Of a DNA stretch of 64,000 bases, positions 16,017-24,844 are shown piece by piece. Source of the DNA: Alphaproteobacteria bacterium LSUCC0684 (lineage in GTDB: Bacteria; Pseudomonadota; Alphaproteobacteria; Puniceispirillales; UBA1172). Positions within the stretch are counted from its first letter, which is position 1. Every line of letters starts with the position of its first letter. The position numbers and the translations under genes were made by a program. A model generated the notes under the pieces. The model saw only the letters and a program-made list of their open reading frames with translations. It was not told the DNA's origin and did not search any database. The stretch lies in contig CP166130.1 in NCBI GenBank assembly GCA_041228335.1, positions 1,574,638-1,638,637 on the forward strand, read 5' to 3'.

Positions 16017-16041
16017 ACTTGCGCCCGGGTTGCGGCTGAAG

Positions 16042-16950
16042 CTACAGATTTCGGGCAATTTCAAGCACGTCTTCGGGCTTTATCGACCTGATATCCTCCT
16101 CCTTGATCCAGCCTGCCCGCGGCCCCACCGGCGCCGACATCGCCGGATCGGTATGACGCGACATCACCATGACCGTCGGCGCGCCAAGGCGGGCGGCAAG
16201 AAAAACAGGGCCGGTGTCATTCCCCACCACCAGTCTGGCCGAGGAAAGCAGCGCCGCAAGACCGCGCAGATCCGTCTGGCCAATCAGATCTTTTATGTCT
16301 GGTGCTTTTGCGAGAATGGCATCGCCAACCGCGCGATCAAGCGAGGTGCCCACCAGCGCCGGCTCATAGCCCTCATCGGCAAGTTTCATGGCAAGGGCGG
16401 AAAACCGTTCCGCCGGCCAGCGCTTGGCAGGCTTGGCGGGCGAACATCCCGGGATCAGGACCGCAAGTTTTGATGATGGCTCTTCCGCCGTGGTTTTCAG
16501 CCAGTCCATCGACGCCACGGCATCCGGGCAGCCACCAAGACGTGCCGTCAGCAGCATCCGGTCACGATTGTTCATCCCCGTCATATCCGGCAGCGGATGA
16601 CTGGCACGGGCCGGCAGGCCGACAAACTCAACGCCGCGCGGGATCAGGTAACGGAAATAGCGGATGGTCCGGCGCGACGACTGGAAATCATAGATACGGT
16701 CCCAACCCTGCCGGAAGAGCTGCCGCAGCCGGATATATTCACGCAGCGCGAAAGGCCCGGCGCGATGATCGATATGCACCGCATCGAAAAACGGCATCTC
16801 TTCAAGGAAACCGGCAAAGCCCGGGCTTGTCAGCACCGCGAGATGATCACCTTCATGCCCGGCGCGGAGGCTGGCAAAGCCGTCAAGGGCCTGGACAATA
16901 TCCCCCAGCGCACCATGCTTGATCACCAGTATCCGCCTTGCCTCTGCCAT
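16042..16950 (-). CDS. Glycosyltransferase family 9 (heptosyltransferase-like)
   Basis: A 302-residue GT-B glycosyltransferase of family 9, the group that adds heptoses to LPS core. ILVIKHGALGDIVQALDG (7-24) is the N-terminal GDxxxxxP-like acceptor loop; IPGCSPAKPAKRWP (167-179) is the conserved linker and LVVGNDTGPVFLAARLGAPTV (240-260) the donor-binding motif. The histidine usual after GP in this motif (GPMHLAAA) is replaced by phenylalanine. No ortholog-level assignment to WaaC, WaaF or WaaQ is possible. It lies downstream of asnB on the same strand, 58 bases away. Confidence 0.85.
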   Translation of the reverse strand: MAEARRILVIKHGALGDIVQALDGFASLRAGHEGDHLAVLTSPGFAGFLEEMPFFDAVHIDHRAGPFALREYIRLRQLFRQGWDRIYDFQSSRRTIRYFRYLIPRGVEFVGLPARASHPLPDMTGMNNRDRMLLTARLGGCPDAVASMDWLKTTAEEPSSKLAVLIPGCSPAKPAKRWPAERFSALAMKLADEGYEPALVGTSLDRAVGDAILAKAPDIKDLIGQTDLRGLAALLSSARLVVGNDTGPVFLAARLGAPTVMVMSRHTDPAMSAPVGPRAGWIKEEDIRSIKPEDVLEIARNL

Positions 16951-17008
16951 CTTCGGGTTACTTTCTGAAAAACGGGTGCATTATCTTAATACCATCCAGT
17001 AAATTGAC

Positions 17009-18772
17009 CTAGCGCGCCGCAAGTATATCTCTAATCGGCTGATCTGCTGCAACTCCACCTATATGGATCTGATGCCAGAGCGCATAAAAGAGCAGTCTCC
17101 AGGCCAGCTGCCCCTGGCCATGCGCTGCTTTGCGGATGACCGGCTCAAGGGCGCCTTCACGAACAAGGCTCGAAAGACCCGGTTGAAGCCTGAGCAAGGG
17201 GACAAGCGTATCGGCACGCTGGGCGATCCATTCGCCAACAGGGACCGTGAAGCCGCGCTTTCTTGAAAATGCCTCTGCTTCGGGAAGTTCCCGGTGCAGC
17301 CACGTCTTTAACAGAAACTTGCCTTGCCTTGAGTTTATCTTTTCTCGCCGCGGCAGATGATACCCATAGGCGGAAAGTTCCCGGTCGATAAAGGGTGTCC
17401 GCCCCTCCACGCCGTGGCGCATCAAACACCGGTCCAGTTTGATGAGGAGATTATCGGGCAACCATTCTTCTATGTCCCGGGCCTGCACCTGCCTGAGGCT
17501 TGCATCCGGCTCCAGTATTCTTTGGATGAGCGGAATACCCTTATCTGCTCGCTGATACATATCCTGACGGAGAGACTGGGCGAGGTCAGGCTGCAGGATA
17601 TCAGCCCGGAGAGCAGGCCCCGGGCGGCGCATGGGTTTTGATCTGAAGATGCCTGTGGCCGACCGGTACCGGCCATACCCGGCAAAGAATTCATCCCCGC
17701 CCTCACCGGAAAGAATGACTTTGACATCCTCGGCCGCTCTCTTTGCCAGATGAAGCGTGGGAAGAATGGCATAATCCGCAACCGGATCATCGCAAGCCAA
17801 TGCCGCGAGTCCTGCGATACGGTCAAAATCATCTGCCCCGAACGGAACGACGCTATGCCGCGCGCCAAGCTTTTCGCAAAGATGTGAAGCCAGACGGCTT
17901 TCATCCACGGACCGGCCCTGGCCTGCAGTATCAAAGACCACTGTATAGGCATTGACCGGGGCGGTGTTCAGCCGCGCCATCATCGCCAGAATACAGGCGG
18001 AATCAACACCGCCAGAAAGAAACATGCCATATGGCACATCCGAAAGAAGATGCGCCTGGATGGAGGATTCCAGCATCCTGTCCAGCCGCTGAAGGCTGGC
18101 TTCTTCCGACATATCCGTTTCAAGAGGCCGGTCGCGATGACGAGAGATGATGCTGCCTGCCTGAATTTCAAGCACTTCACCGGGCATCACTCTCCTGACG
18201 TTTTCAAATGGGGAGACTGGAGCATATTGCCGGTCAAGGATATAGGCGCCCTGCAAGCGGGACGGTGCCTCATCTCTCAGCAATCCGGCCTCACGCAAGG
18301 CACGTATTTCAGAGGCAAAAAACAGCCCCGCCGGGGTTTCGATATAGTAAAGAGGCTTGATGCCGAAAGGATCACGGGCAAGCAATCCACGGTCATTGCC
18401 CTTGTCATAAAGAGCAAGCGCGTACATTCCCCGCAATTTCCTGACAAAATCCGGGCCTTCCTTCTGCCACAGGGGAAGCGCAACCTCACAATCTGATCTG
18501 CTTTCAAACGCATAGGACAAATCATGACGAAGGTCTTCATGATTATAGATCTCGCCATTTGCTATCAGCATGTGATTGCCTTTGACAAAGGGCTGGGCTC
18601 CATCCGCCAGATCAATGATCGAGAGGCGCGTATGGGCAAATCCCGCCTGACCCAACCGGCGTTCACCTTCCCCGTCCGGCCCGCGATGCTTCAGCGCCTG
18701 CCGCATCCTGCCGAGGCAACCCCCGGGATGAGGTTGCCCGGGCTTGAGAAAATATCCGGCAATTCCACACAT
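17009..18772 (-). CDS. asnB: Asparagine synthase (glutamine-hydrolysing), envelope-cluster type
   Basis: A 587-residue class II amidotransferase. Cys2 in MCGIAGYF is the glutaminase nucleophile; KHRGPDGEG (about 28-36) and NGEIYNH (about 73-79) complete the N-terminal domain. FLSGGVDSACILAMM contains the PPi-loop SGGVDS (about 253-258) of the AMP-forming synthetase domain, and GEGGDEFFAGYGRYR follows. The ATG at 18772 overlaps the TGA of the upstream glycosyltransferase (TGATG), so translation is coupled. Copies embedded among glycosyltransferases often amidate sugars or uronic acids in surface polysaccharides rather than make free asparagine; which applies here is inference. Confidence 0.88.
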   Translation of the reverse strand: MCGIAGYFLKPGQPHPGGCLGRMRQALKHRGPDGEGERRLGQAGFAHTRLSIIDLADGAQPFVKGNHMLIANGEIYNHEDLRHDLSYAFESRSDCEVALPLWQKEGPDFVRKLRGMYALALYDKGNDRGLLARDPFGIKPLYYIETPAGLFFASEIRALREAGLLRDEAPSRLQGAYILDRQYAPVSPFENVRRVMPGEVLEIQAGSIISRHRDRPLETDMSEEASLQRLDRMLESSIQAHLLSDVPYGMFLSGGVDSACILAMMARLNTAPVNAYTVVFDTAGQGRSVDESRLASHLCEKLGARHSVVPFGADDFDRIAGLAALACDDPVADYAILPTLHLAKRAAEDVKVILSGEGGDEFFAGYGRYRSATGIFRSKPMRRPGPALRADILQPDLAQSLRQDMYQRADKGIPLIQRILEPDASLRQVQARDIEEWLPDNLLIKLDRCLMRHGVEGRTPFIDRELSAYGYHLPRREKINSRQGKFLLKTWLHRELPEAEAFSRKRGFTVPVGEWIAQRADTLVPLLRLQPGLSSLVREGALEPVIRKAAHGQGQLAWRLLFYALWHQIHIGGVAADQPIRDILAAR

Positions 18773-19812
18773 CAGCGTTGCACACCTTGAAGAAAATCGA
18801 GCCAGTCCGATACAACCTTTTCCGGCCGGAACGAGTTGTGCCATGTCTGATGGCCGGCAACGGCAAGTCTTAGCTGAAGATCCTTGTCTTTCATCATATC
18901 CAGCATCGATGCGGCAAGAGCGCTGGCATCATCGACCGGCACGATAATCCCATCATCTCCATGGCTAAGAATCTGCCTGGCGCCATCGGATGAGGTTGCA
19001 ATGACAGGTTTTCGCGCACTCAAGGCTTCGGCAATGACATTGCCGAAGGGTTCGTGCCGCGACGGGCAGATGAATATGTCCGCCGCCGCCAGAATGCTCA
19101 AGGGCGAATCCTGCCAGCCAAGAAACCTCACTCTTTCCAGTATCCCGAGGTTCACCGCATGGGTTCTGAGCGCGTCGCGCTCTGGTCCATCACCGGCAAG
19201 CCACAATATTCCGCCAGGAAGCCGGGCAAAGGCATCAAGTAACGTATCAAAGCCTTTATTTCGGTGCAATCGGCCCATGGCAACAAACAGAGGAACATCC
19301 GGCGGCGTCTTCCACGCTTGCCGCGATGCCGCCTCGCCGGTAAATTCAGGCACGAAATTGACCTGATGATGCACGCGATCTTTCGGCCAGCCTCTGGATA
19401 TCAGCCAATCTGCAATGGCTTTGGTGTTACCGACCAGCCAATCGCAATGGCGATAGTATTTCAGATCATAATACCCGCCAAGACGTCCAACAAGGCACCA
19501 GGGCCCGGGCTGGACAAAACCGGTTGCCCTGTTCATCCAGGTGAGGACCACGCCCGGGTCAGCTTTGCTGATCTGGTTGTGCAGTTCTGCCTTATCCAGC
19601 ATGGCCAGAAGAGGCCGCATTCTATTGGTGCGGACGTCAAGACCCATATCGCGCAACCGAGCAACACGCTGCGGCCATGGCTTGACAATGATCTGCTGAT
19701 CCACCTGGTGATGATGAAACTGTTCAGCCAGACGTTCGAAGAAAAGCTCGGCGCCGCCATTTTCAGCCCCTGCCATGACCTGAACAAGCGAGAAATCTCC
19801 CTGGCCAGGCAT
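18772..19812 (-). CDS. Glycosyltransferase family 4
   Basis: A 346-residue GT-B glycosyltransferase. AGAENGGAELFFERLA (about 14-29) is the N-terminal glycine-rich loop; LFVAMGRLHRNKGFDTLLDAF (about 176-196) opens the donor domain; and PSRHEPFGNVIAEALSARKPVIAT (about 250-273) is the EX7E retaining-glycosyltransferase motif. The ATG at 19812 follows a GGGTAAGAG ribosome-binding site; one extra TTG codon precedes it. Its stop overlaps the asnB start by one base. Together with asnB and the GT9 gene it forms a minus-strand surface-glycan cluster opposite lptD. Confidence 0.88.
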   Translation of the reverse strand: MPGQGDFSLVQVMAGAENGGAELFFERLAEQFHHHQVDQQIIVKPWPQRVARLRDMGLDVRTNRMRPLLAMLDKAELHNQISKADPGVVLTWMNRATGFVQPGPWCLVGRLGGYYDLKYYRHCDWLVGNTKAIADWLISRGWPKDRVHHQVNFVPEFTGEAASRQAWKTPPDVPLFVAMGRLHRNKGFDTLLDAFARLPGGILWLAGDGPERDALRTHAVNLGILERVRFLGWQDSPLSILAAADIFICPSRHEPFGNVIAEALSARKPVIATSSDGARQILSHGDDGIIVPVDDASALAASMLDMMKDKDLQLRLAVAGHQTWHNSFRPEKVVSDWLDFLQGVQR

Positions 19813-19977
19813 CAACTCTTACCCTGCGACACTGGCAGAGATCTGCACATGGGGAAATTATCGACAAAACAATTCATTAATTTACACCCATCGCCATCTG
19901 CCTTCCATGCAGGTTCCGGGAAGTTTATCGGCGTTTTCATTCAATTCCCCTATGATGGCACGGCGGGTTTTGTTACA

Positions 19978-20005
19978 TTGTATTCAAAAATATATAGACT
20001 ATGAT
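19978..20005 (+). promoter_or_regulatory. Candidate sigma-70 promoter for lptD
   Basis: TTGTAT at 19978-19983 and TATGAT at 20000-20005 are separated by 16 bases, 35 bases before the lptD ATG, within the divergent gap 19813-20040. The sequence around it is AT-rich compared with its surroundings. The rest of the gap shows no gene. Confidence 0.45.
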
Positions 20006-20040
20006 CCAACTCCACCACCAAAAGATGCCCGGCACCTCCC

Positions 20041-22233
20041 ATGACCTATCCTGATTTTTCAAAAATTCTCTCTTCAGGCTGTCGGCGTGTCCGGGTCGTG
20101 GTGATGGCTGTTCTGACACTCATCACCCTCTCCGGTGCCGGATGGGCGCAGAACTCCGGCGACGCACCGATCGACTTTTCGGCCGATGCGGTCTCATCCG
20201 ATGCTGAAACAGGCGTCTTGATCGCCACGGGAAACGTGGTGCTGGAGCAGCAATCGATGCGGCTCACCGCCGACCGCGTGGAATATGACCGGAACAAGGG
20301 CGAGGCGGTTGCAACCGGATCTGTCATCTTCATCGACAGGGAAGGCAATACCCATTATGCCGACCATCTTCTCCTTGATGGGGATTTTTCAACCGGCTTT
20401 GCGGAAGAGGTGATCAGCCGTCTTCAGGATGGATCCTGGCTGAGCGCCGACAGGGCCGATTTCACCGATAAAAGCAGAAAAGTCTTTGACCGGGGCCGGT
20501 TTACCCCCTGCAAATGTGATTTCAAGGGCGGTGCCACCCCGGCCTGGGAAATACGCACGTCGGAAACAATCCATGTGGCGGAAGAGACAAAACTTGTCCA
20601 CAAGAATGTGCGGATGCAGATTTTCTCCGTGCCCATCATGTATTTTCCGTATCTGTCGCATCCGGACTGGACGGTGCGCCGCCAGACCGGGCTGCTTCAA
20701 CCCCGGATTGCCATTTCTTCCGATGTCGGTTTGATCTATTCGCAGCCCTATTATATCGTGACAGGCGATACCCATGATCTTGAGATCACGCCCTATCTTT
20801 TTGGCACGGATGGAAATGCGGTCAATGCCAGATATCGGCGGTTATGGGACAAGAGCGATCTCAATGCCAGAATTACCGGCGGCCGGCTCAATACTTTCAA
20901 GAAATCAAAAGAGGATGTTTTCGGCGTTGATGCAACCCTGAACACCATTCTCGGTGATCATTGGAAGACACATGTCCGTCTCTATCGTGCCAGCCAGGAT
21001 ACATTCCAGCGGCGCTACAAGTTTGAAGATGATGAATACCTGAAATCCTATATCACGTCCGAGCGGATTGATCCCTTCAGATACAGCCGTGTTGAAGCCT
21101 ATGATATTCAGGATCTGCGCAACAACAAGGGGCCGGAAAAGGAACCGGTCATGCTGCCATCGGTTTTTCACGAAAGATACCTGCCCACAAGCCGGGAAAA
21201 CCTCTCTCTCCGGCTTCGCTTGAGCGCCATCAGCCTGCATAATGACGATTATACCGATATTCGCCGCTGGTCATCGGAAATCTATGGGTATGAAGAATTT
21301 CTGACCGGATATGGCGTCTTTTCCTCCGAAGGACGCCTGGTGGGCCAGTACCGCGATATTGAGACCGCAACCGGAAATTCGGGATATACAGGCGAGCTTG
21401 GCCAGGCCAGTATCGCCGCCGGGGTCGGCTGGTCCCTGCCGATGACGGCCAGGGTCATGGACAGATTCATGTTTCTGGAGCCGAAAGCCAAATTTGTCTC
21501 CATCAGATCCAGTGACCGCACCAACAAGATTCCGAACCGCGACAGTTCGGATTTCAGGCTTGATGAAGCCAATCTTTTCCTCCTTCACCGTCAACAGGGT
21601 GAAGATTTCATGATCTCCAACAGCCGCGTTGATCTTGGTGTTTCCGTGTCGCTTGAAGATAAAATTCTCGGCAATGTGGATGGATTTCTCGGCTCATCGA
21701 TACGATTGTCCGGCAAATCTCCGGACGGACTCAACGCCACCAATGAGCGTGACCGCATTTCCGATATTCTGGCAAGTATTGCCATCAAGCCCCGAAAATA
21801 TCTGGATTTCTCCTTGTCCGGGCGATTCCATCCAAGAGAATTTGATCTTAACGAAACCAAAACCAGCGCGTCGCTCAGCCTCGGGAAAACACGAGTATCC
21901 GCGACCTATAACCAGCTGGCAAAATCCTATTTCAGCGCCGCCAGCACCGAAAAGGAACAGCTGATCCTGACAGCCGAGCAACAACTTCCCGGAAACTGGA
22001 GAGTGAAGATCACCCAGGAATATGACCTGTCCAACGATACAAGGAAGCTCAAGGATTCGATGGTTGACTTCAATTATGGTGGCGGTATTCAGGATTGCCT
22101 CACCGTCAGTATCGGCTACACACGCGACACGCAATCCGACCGCGATATCAAACCTGTTGATGAAATCTTCCTGTTGTTCAGTTTCAAATATCTCGGGGCG
22201 ATCAGCACCTCGGATCTCGGGCGCAGCAATTAA
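20041..22233 (+). CDS. lptD: LptD, outer-membrane LPS assembly protein
   Basis: A 730-residue LptD/OstA protein. A signal peptide ends at GWA (residue 36). An LptA-like jellyroll follows, with IATGNVVLEQQSMRLTADRVEYDR-type repeats at about 60-85, then a large beta-barrel whose strands alternate polar and aromatic residues up to the C-terminus. With LptE it inserts LPS into the outer leaflet. Mature cysteines are C157 and C159 (PCKCDF) and C686 (IQDCLT); E. coli has four that form two disulfides. surA, pdxA and ksgA, the usual followers, are absent. A hairpin terminator lies 39 bases downstream. Confidence 0.93.
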   Translation: MTYPDFSKILSSGCRRVRVVVMAVLTLITLSGAGWAQNSGDAPIDFSADAVSSDAETGVLIATGNVVLEQQSMRLTADRVEYDRNKGEAVATGSVIFIDREGNTHYADHLLLDGDFSTGFAEEVISRLQDGSWLSADRADFTDKSRKVFDRGRFTPCKCDFKGGATPAWEIRTSETIHVAEETKLVHKNVRMQIFSVPIMYFPYLSHPDWTVRRQTGLLQPRIAISSDVGLIYSQPYYIVTGDTHDLEITPYLFGTDGNAVNARYRRLWDKSDLNARITGGRLNTFKKSKEDVFGVDATLNTILGDHWKTHVRLYRASQDTFQRRYKFEDDEYLKSYITSERIDPFRYSRVEAYDIQDLRNNKGPEKEPVMLPSVFHERYLPTSRENLSLRLRLSAISLHNDDYTDIRRWSSEIYGYEEFLTGYGVFSSEGRLVGQYRDIETATGNSGYTGELGQASIAAGVGWSLPMTARVMDRFMFLEPKAKFVSIRSSDRTNKIPNRDSSDFRLDEANLFLLHRQQGEDFMISNSRVDLGVSVSLEDKILGNVDGFLGSSIRLSGKSPDGLNATNERDRISDILASIAIKPRKYLDFSLSGRFHPREFDLNETKTSASLSLGKTRVSATYNQLAKSYFSAASTEKEQLILTAEQQLPGNWRVKITQEYDLSNDTRKLKDSMVDFNYGGGIQDCLTVSIGYTRDTQSDRDIKPVDEIFLLFSFKYLGAISTSDLGRSN

Positions 22234-22271
22234 TCAGGCGCGCCTATACCTTAAAGATCGAGGCTTTCCCT

Positions 22272-22307
22272 CCCGGGCCAAGTTTTATTGGCAGGGCCCG
22301 GGGTTTT
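22272..22307 (+). terminator. Rho-independent terminator after lptD
   Basis: An eight-base perfect stem CCCGGGCC (22272-22279) and GGCCCGGG (22295-22302), with a 15-base loop, is followed by TTTTT at 22303-22307. It lies 39 bases after the lptD stop and just before the convergent peroxiredoxin gene. Confidence 0.8.
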
Positions 22308-22341
22308 TGGCAGGACCATGCGCAGGGCCGGAATTTCCCTG

Positions 22342-22902
22342 TCACCCGCGGGTGCGAAGATGCTTAAGGACCCAGGCCGGATCTGAATTACTGGGGAAGA
22401 CCGGGTAATGCACCGCTTCGATGACGCCATTGCCGGCAATGATCGTCACGCGTTTGAGCAGGTCCATCCCGTCAACCGAAAACAAGGGCAGTCTCAAGGC
22501 TGATGAAAATTCCATCTCGATATCACTCAGAACAGGGAAAGGCAGATGAAGTCGTTCTGCCATCTCCTGCTGATAGTCTCTGTCTTGCGTGCTGAGCCCG
22601 AATATCTCCGCGCCCAGTTCCCTGATTTCAGCGCTACTGTCCCGAAACGCGCAGTTCTGCGGGGTGCAGCCTCTTGCCCCGGGAATATCATCCCAGCCTT
22701 CCGGCAGCGCAACACCTGGCTTGCCGGTCATGGGATAGCAGAAGATGACAACCTTCCCCGCCACGCGGGCAGGATTGACCATGCCGCCCCTGGTGGACGG
22801 AAGCTCGATATCAGGAAGATTTACCCCCATGAGGTGATCACAGGCCCCGTCATCTTCGGGAACGGGCAGATTTTCCGGAAGTTTTTCGTAATTTGCGGAC
22901 AT
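22342..22902 (-). CDS. Peroxiredoxin (AhpC/TSA family, Bcp/PrxQ-like)
   Basis: A 186-residue thiol peroxidase. The peroxidatic cysteine is C79 and a possible resolving cysteine C84 in GARGCTPQNCAFRD, the C-x4-C spacing of Bcp/PrxQ enzymes. FCYPMTGKPGVALP before it matches the redoxin fold, and VLSDIEMEFSSALRLP is the conserved region after. It reduces peroxides using thioredoxin or a similar donor. The gene starts 12 bases after the glmS stop on the same strand, so it is probably cotranscribed with glmS. Confidence 0.87.
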   Translation of the reverse strand: MSANYEKLPENLPVPEDDGACDHLMGVNLPDIELPSTRGGMVNPARVAGKVVIFCYPMTGKPGVALPEGWDDIPGARGCTPQNCAFRDSSAEIRELGAEIFGLSTQDRDYQQEMAERLHLPFPVLSDIEMEFSSALRLPLFSVDGMDLLKRVTIIAGNGVIEAVHYPVFPSNSDPAWVLKHLRTRG

Positions 22903-22913
22903 GTCTTTTATCC

Positions 22914-24731
22914 TTACTCCACGGTAACGGATTTTGCGAGGTTGCGCGGCTGGTCGACATCCGTTCCCTTATGGACCGCCGTCAGGTAGGACAGCATCTG
23001 TGCCGGGATCGACAACAGGATCGGCGCCACGGCAGGGTGGCAATCCGGCACCGGAATGACCGGCCCGAGTTCGGCCGCCGCCGAAGCTGCGCCCTCGGTT
23101 GCAATGGTGATCACCGACGCCCCTCTTGCCCGTGCCTCCATCAGGTTGCTGACCGATTTATCGAGATGTTCGCCCGAGGTCATCATGGCAATCACCGGCA
23201 TGCCCTCTTCGATCAGCGCGATCGGGCCATGCTTCATTTCCCCCGAGGCATATCCTTCGGCATGAATATAGCTCAACTCCTTTAATTTGAGCGCCCCTTC
23301 AAGCGCCAATGGATAGAGAAGCCCGCGCCCCAGAAAGAGACAGGAAGACGCCCGGGAAAGCATCGGCACATGGGCCTCTACTCCCTCCATCAAGCTCAAC
23401 GCCTTGCCCACCAGCCGGGGGAGCGCCATCAGGCCTTCTTCGATGGCGGCCGCGTCCTGTTCCGAAAGGACCCCGCGATCACGGCCAAGAACAACCGCCA
23501 TCCCAAGCAGAACAGTCAACTGGGCGGTAAATGCCTTGGTGCTGGCAACCCCGACTTCAGGGCCGGCATGGGTGAGCAGCTGGATATCTGTCTCACGATA
23601 GATCGTGGATTCAGGCACGTTGATAACGCCCAGCGTCCGGACACCTTTTTCCGAGGCGTAGCGAAGCGCCATCAGGGTATCCAGACTCTCCCCGGATTGC
23701 GAGATACCTGCCGCCAGATCAAGATGCCTGACCGAAGGCTGACGATACCTGAATTCGGATGCGATTTCCGTCACCACCGGCAGATCGGCCAGCGATTCGA
23801 TCCAGTATTTGCCGATCATCGCGGCGTTATGCGATGTCCCCGCCCCAAGCAGAAGCAACCCCTTGAGGGCCGCATGATCCCCGAGATCCATCGCAAGATG
23901 ACCGCTATTGTCGGTGATGCTGGCAAGGGTGTGGGAAATGGCATCGGGCTGCTCGTGAATCTCTTTCAGCATGAAATGCTGATATCCTTCTTTCGAGACC
24001 AGATGCGGGTTGGAGGGAACGCTCACCACCGGACGTTGCGCCGGTCTGTTATCGGCGCTCCGGATATCCACATGATCTTTCGACACCACGCCAAAATCAC
24101 CATCCTCAAGGAAAATAACCCGCTGTGCCAGTCCGCCCATGGCAATCGCGTCCGAGCCGATATAATTGGCGCCATCACCAAGGCCGACCGCCAGGGGCGA
24201 CGCGTTGCGCGCAATCGCGATCTGCCCGGGAAAGGCGAGAGACAATACGGCAAAGGCAAAAGCACCTTTGATGCGCTCCAGCACCGCCGCCGTCGCGTCG
24301 ATCAGGGTTTCATGTTCCGCCATCGCTTCGGAAAAGAGATGGCAGAGCACTTCGGTATCGGTTTCGCTTGAAAAGATGTGGCCGCGGGAGGCCAGTTCAT
24401 CCTTCAACTGCCGAAAGTTTTCAATGATCCCGTTATGGACGACCGCCACGCTGTCGTTTTCGGTCATGATCGGGTGGGCGTTTTCCAGCGTCACCCCGCC
24501 ATGGGTGGCCCAGCGCGTATGCCCGATCCCGACCGACCCGGAAACCGGCTCTTTTTCAAGTAACTGGCCAAGGGCCCTGAGTTTGCCGACCGCACGTCGG
24601 CGAACGAGCCGCTCCCCCTGATGCATGCAGATGCCGGAAGAATCGTAGCCGCGATATTCCAGCCGCCGAAGCGCATCATAAAGGGCTTCCGATGCCTCGG
24701 CATCTCCTATGGCTCCAACAATTCCGCACAT
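22914..24731 (-). CDS. glmS: GlmS, glutamine-fructose-6-phosphate aminotransferase
   Basis: A 605-residue enzyme making glucosamine-6-phosphate from fructose-6-phosphate and glutamine. Cys2 in MCGIVGAIGD is the glutaminase nucleophile; GIGHTRWATHG and NGIIENF complete that domain. Two SIS isomerase domains follow (LLLGAGTSHNAA; LGRGLLYPLALEGALKLKELSYIHAEG), and the C-terminus DQPRNLAKSVTVE is invariant in GlmS. It is divergent from glmU, which uses its product two steps later; glmM is not present. Confidence 0.97.
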   Translation of the reverse strand: MCGIVGAIGDAEASEALYDALRRLEYRGYDSSGICMHQGERLVRRRAVGKLRALGQLLEKEPVSGSVGIGHTRWATHGGVTLENAHPIMTENDSVAVVHNGIIENFRQLKDELASRGHIFSSETDTEVLCHLFSEAMAEHETLIDATAAVLERIKGAFAFAVLSLAFPGQIAIARNASPLAVGLGDGANYIGSDAIAMGGLAQRVIFLEDGDFGVVSKDHVDIRSADNRPAQRPVVSVPSNPHLVSKEGYQHFMLKEIHEQPDAISHTLASITDNSGHLAMDLGDHAALKGLLLLGAGTSHNAAMIGKYWIESLADLPVVTEIASEFRYRQPSVRHLDLAAGISQSGESLDTLMALRYASEKGVRTLGVINVPESTIYRETDIQLLTHAGPEVGVASTKAFTAQLTVLLGMAVVLGRDRGVLSEQDAAAIEEGLMALPRLVGKALSLMEGVEAHVPMLSRASSCLFLGRGLLYPLALEGALKLKELSYIHAEGYASGEMKHGPIALIEEGMPVIAMMTSGEHLDKSVSNLMEARARGASVITIATEGAASAAAELGPVIPVPDCHPAVAPILLSIPAQMLSYLTAVHKGTDVDQPRNLAKSVTVE

Positions 24732-24844
24732 GGCAAACTCCGATCCATTTGATGCTTTCAGTTTTAGTTATTTTTCAGCGCGGTATCAATGCTTTGGATG
24801 AGTATATTCTTTATTAACCTTTCCAAGGAAGGTATAAAGAGGGC

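Noticed and set aside
24732-24844. glmS ribozyme or riboswitch upstream of glmS
   Set aside because: The gap is only 113 bases and shared with divergent glmU; no glmS ribozyme core was recognisable, and that element belongs mainly to Gram-positive bacteria.
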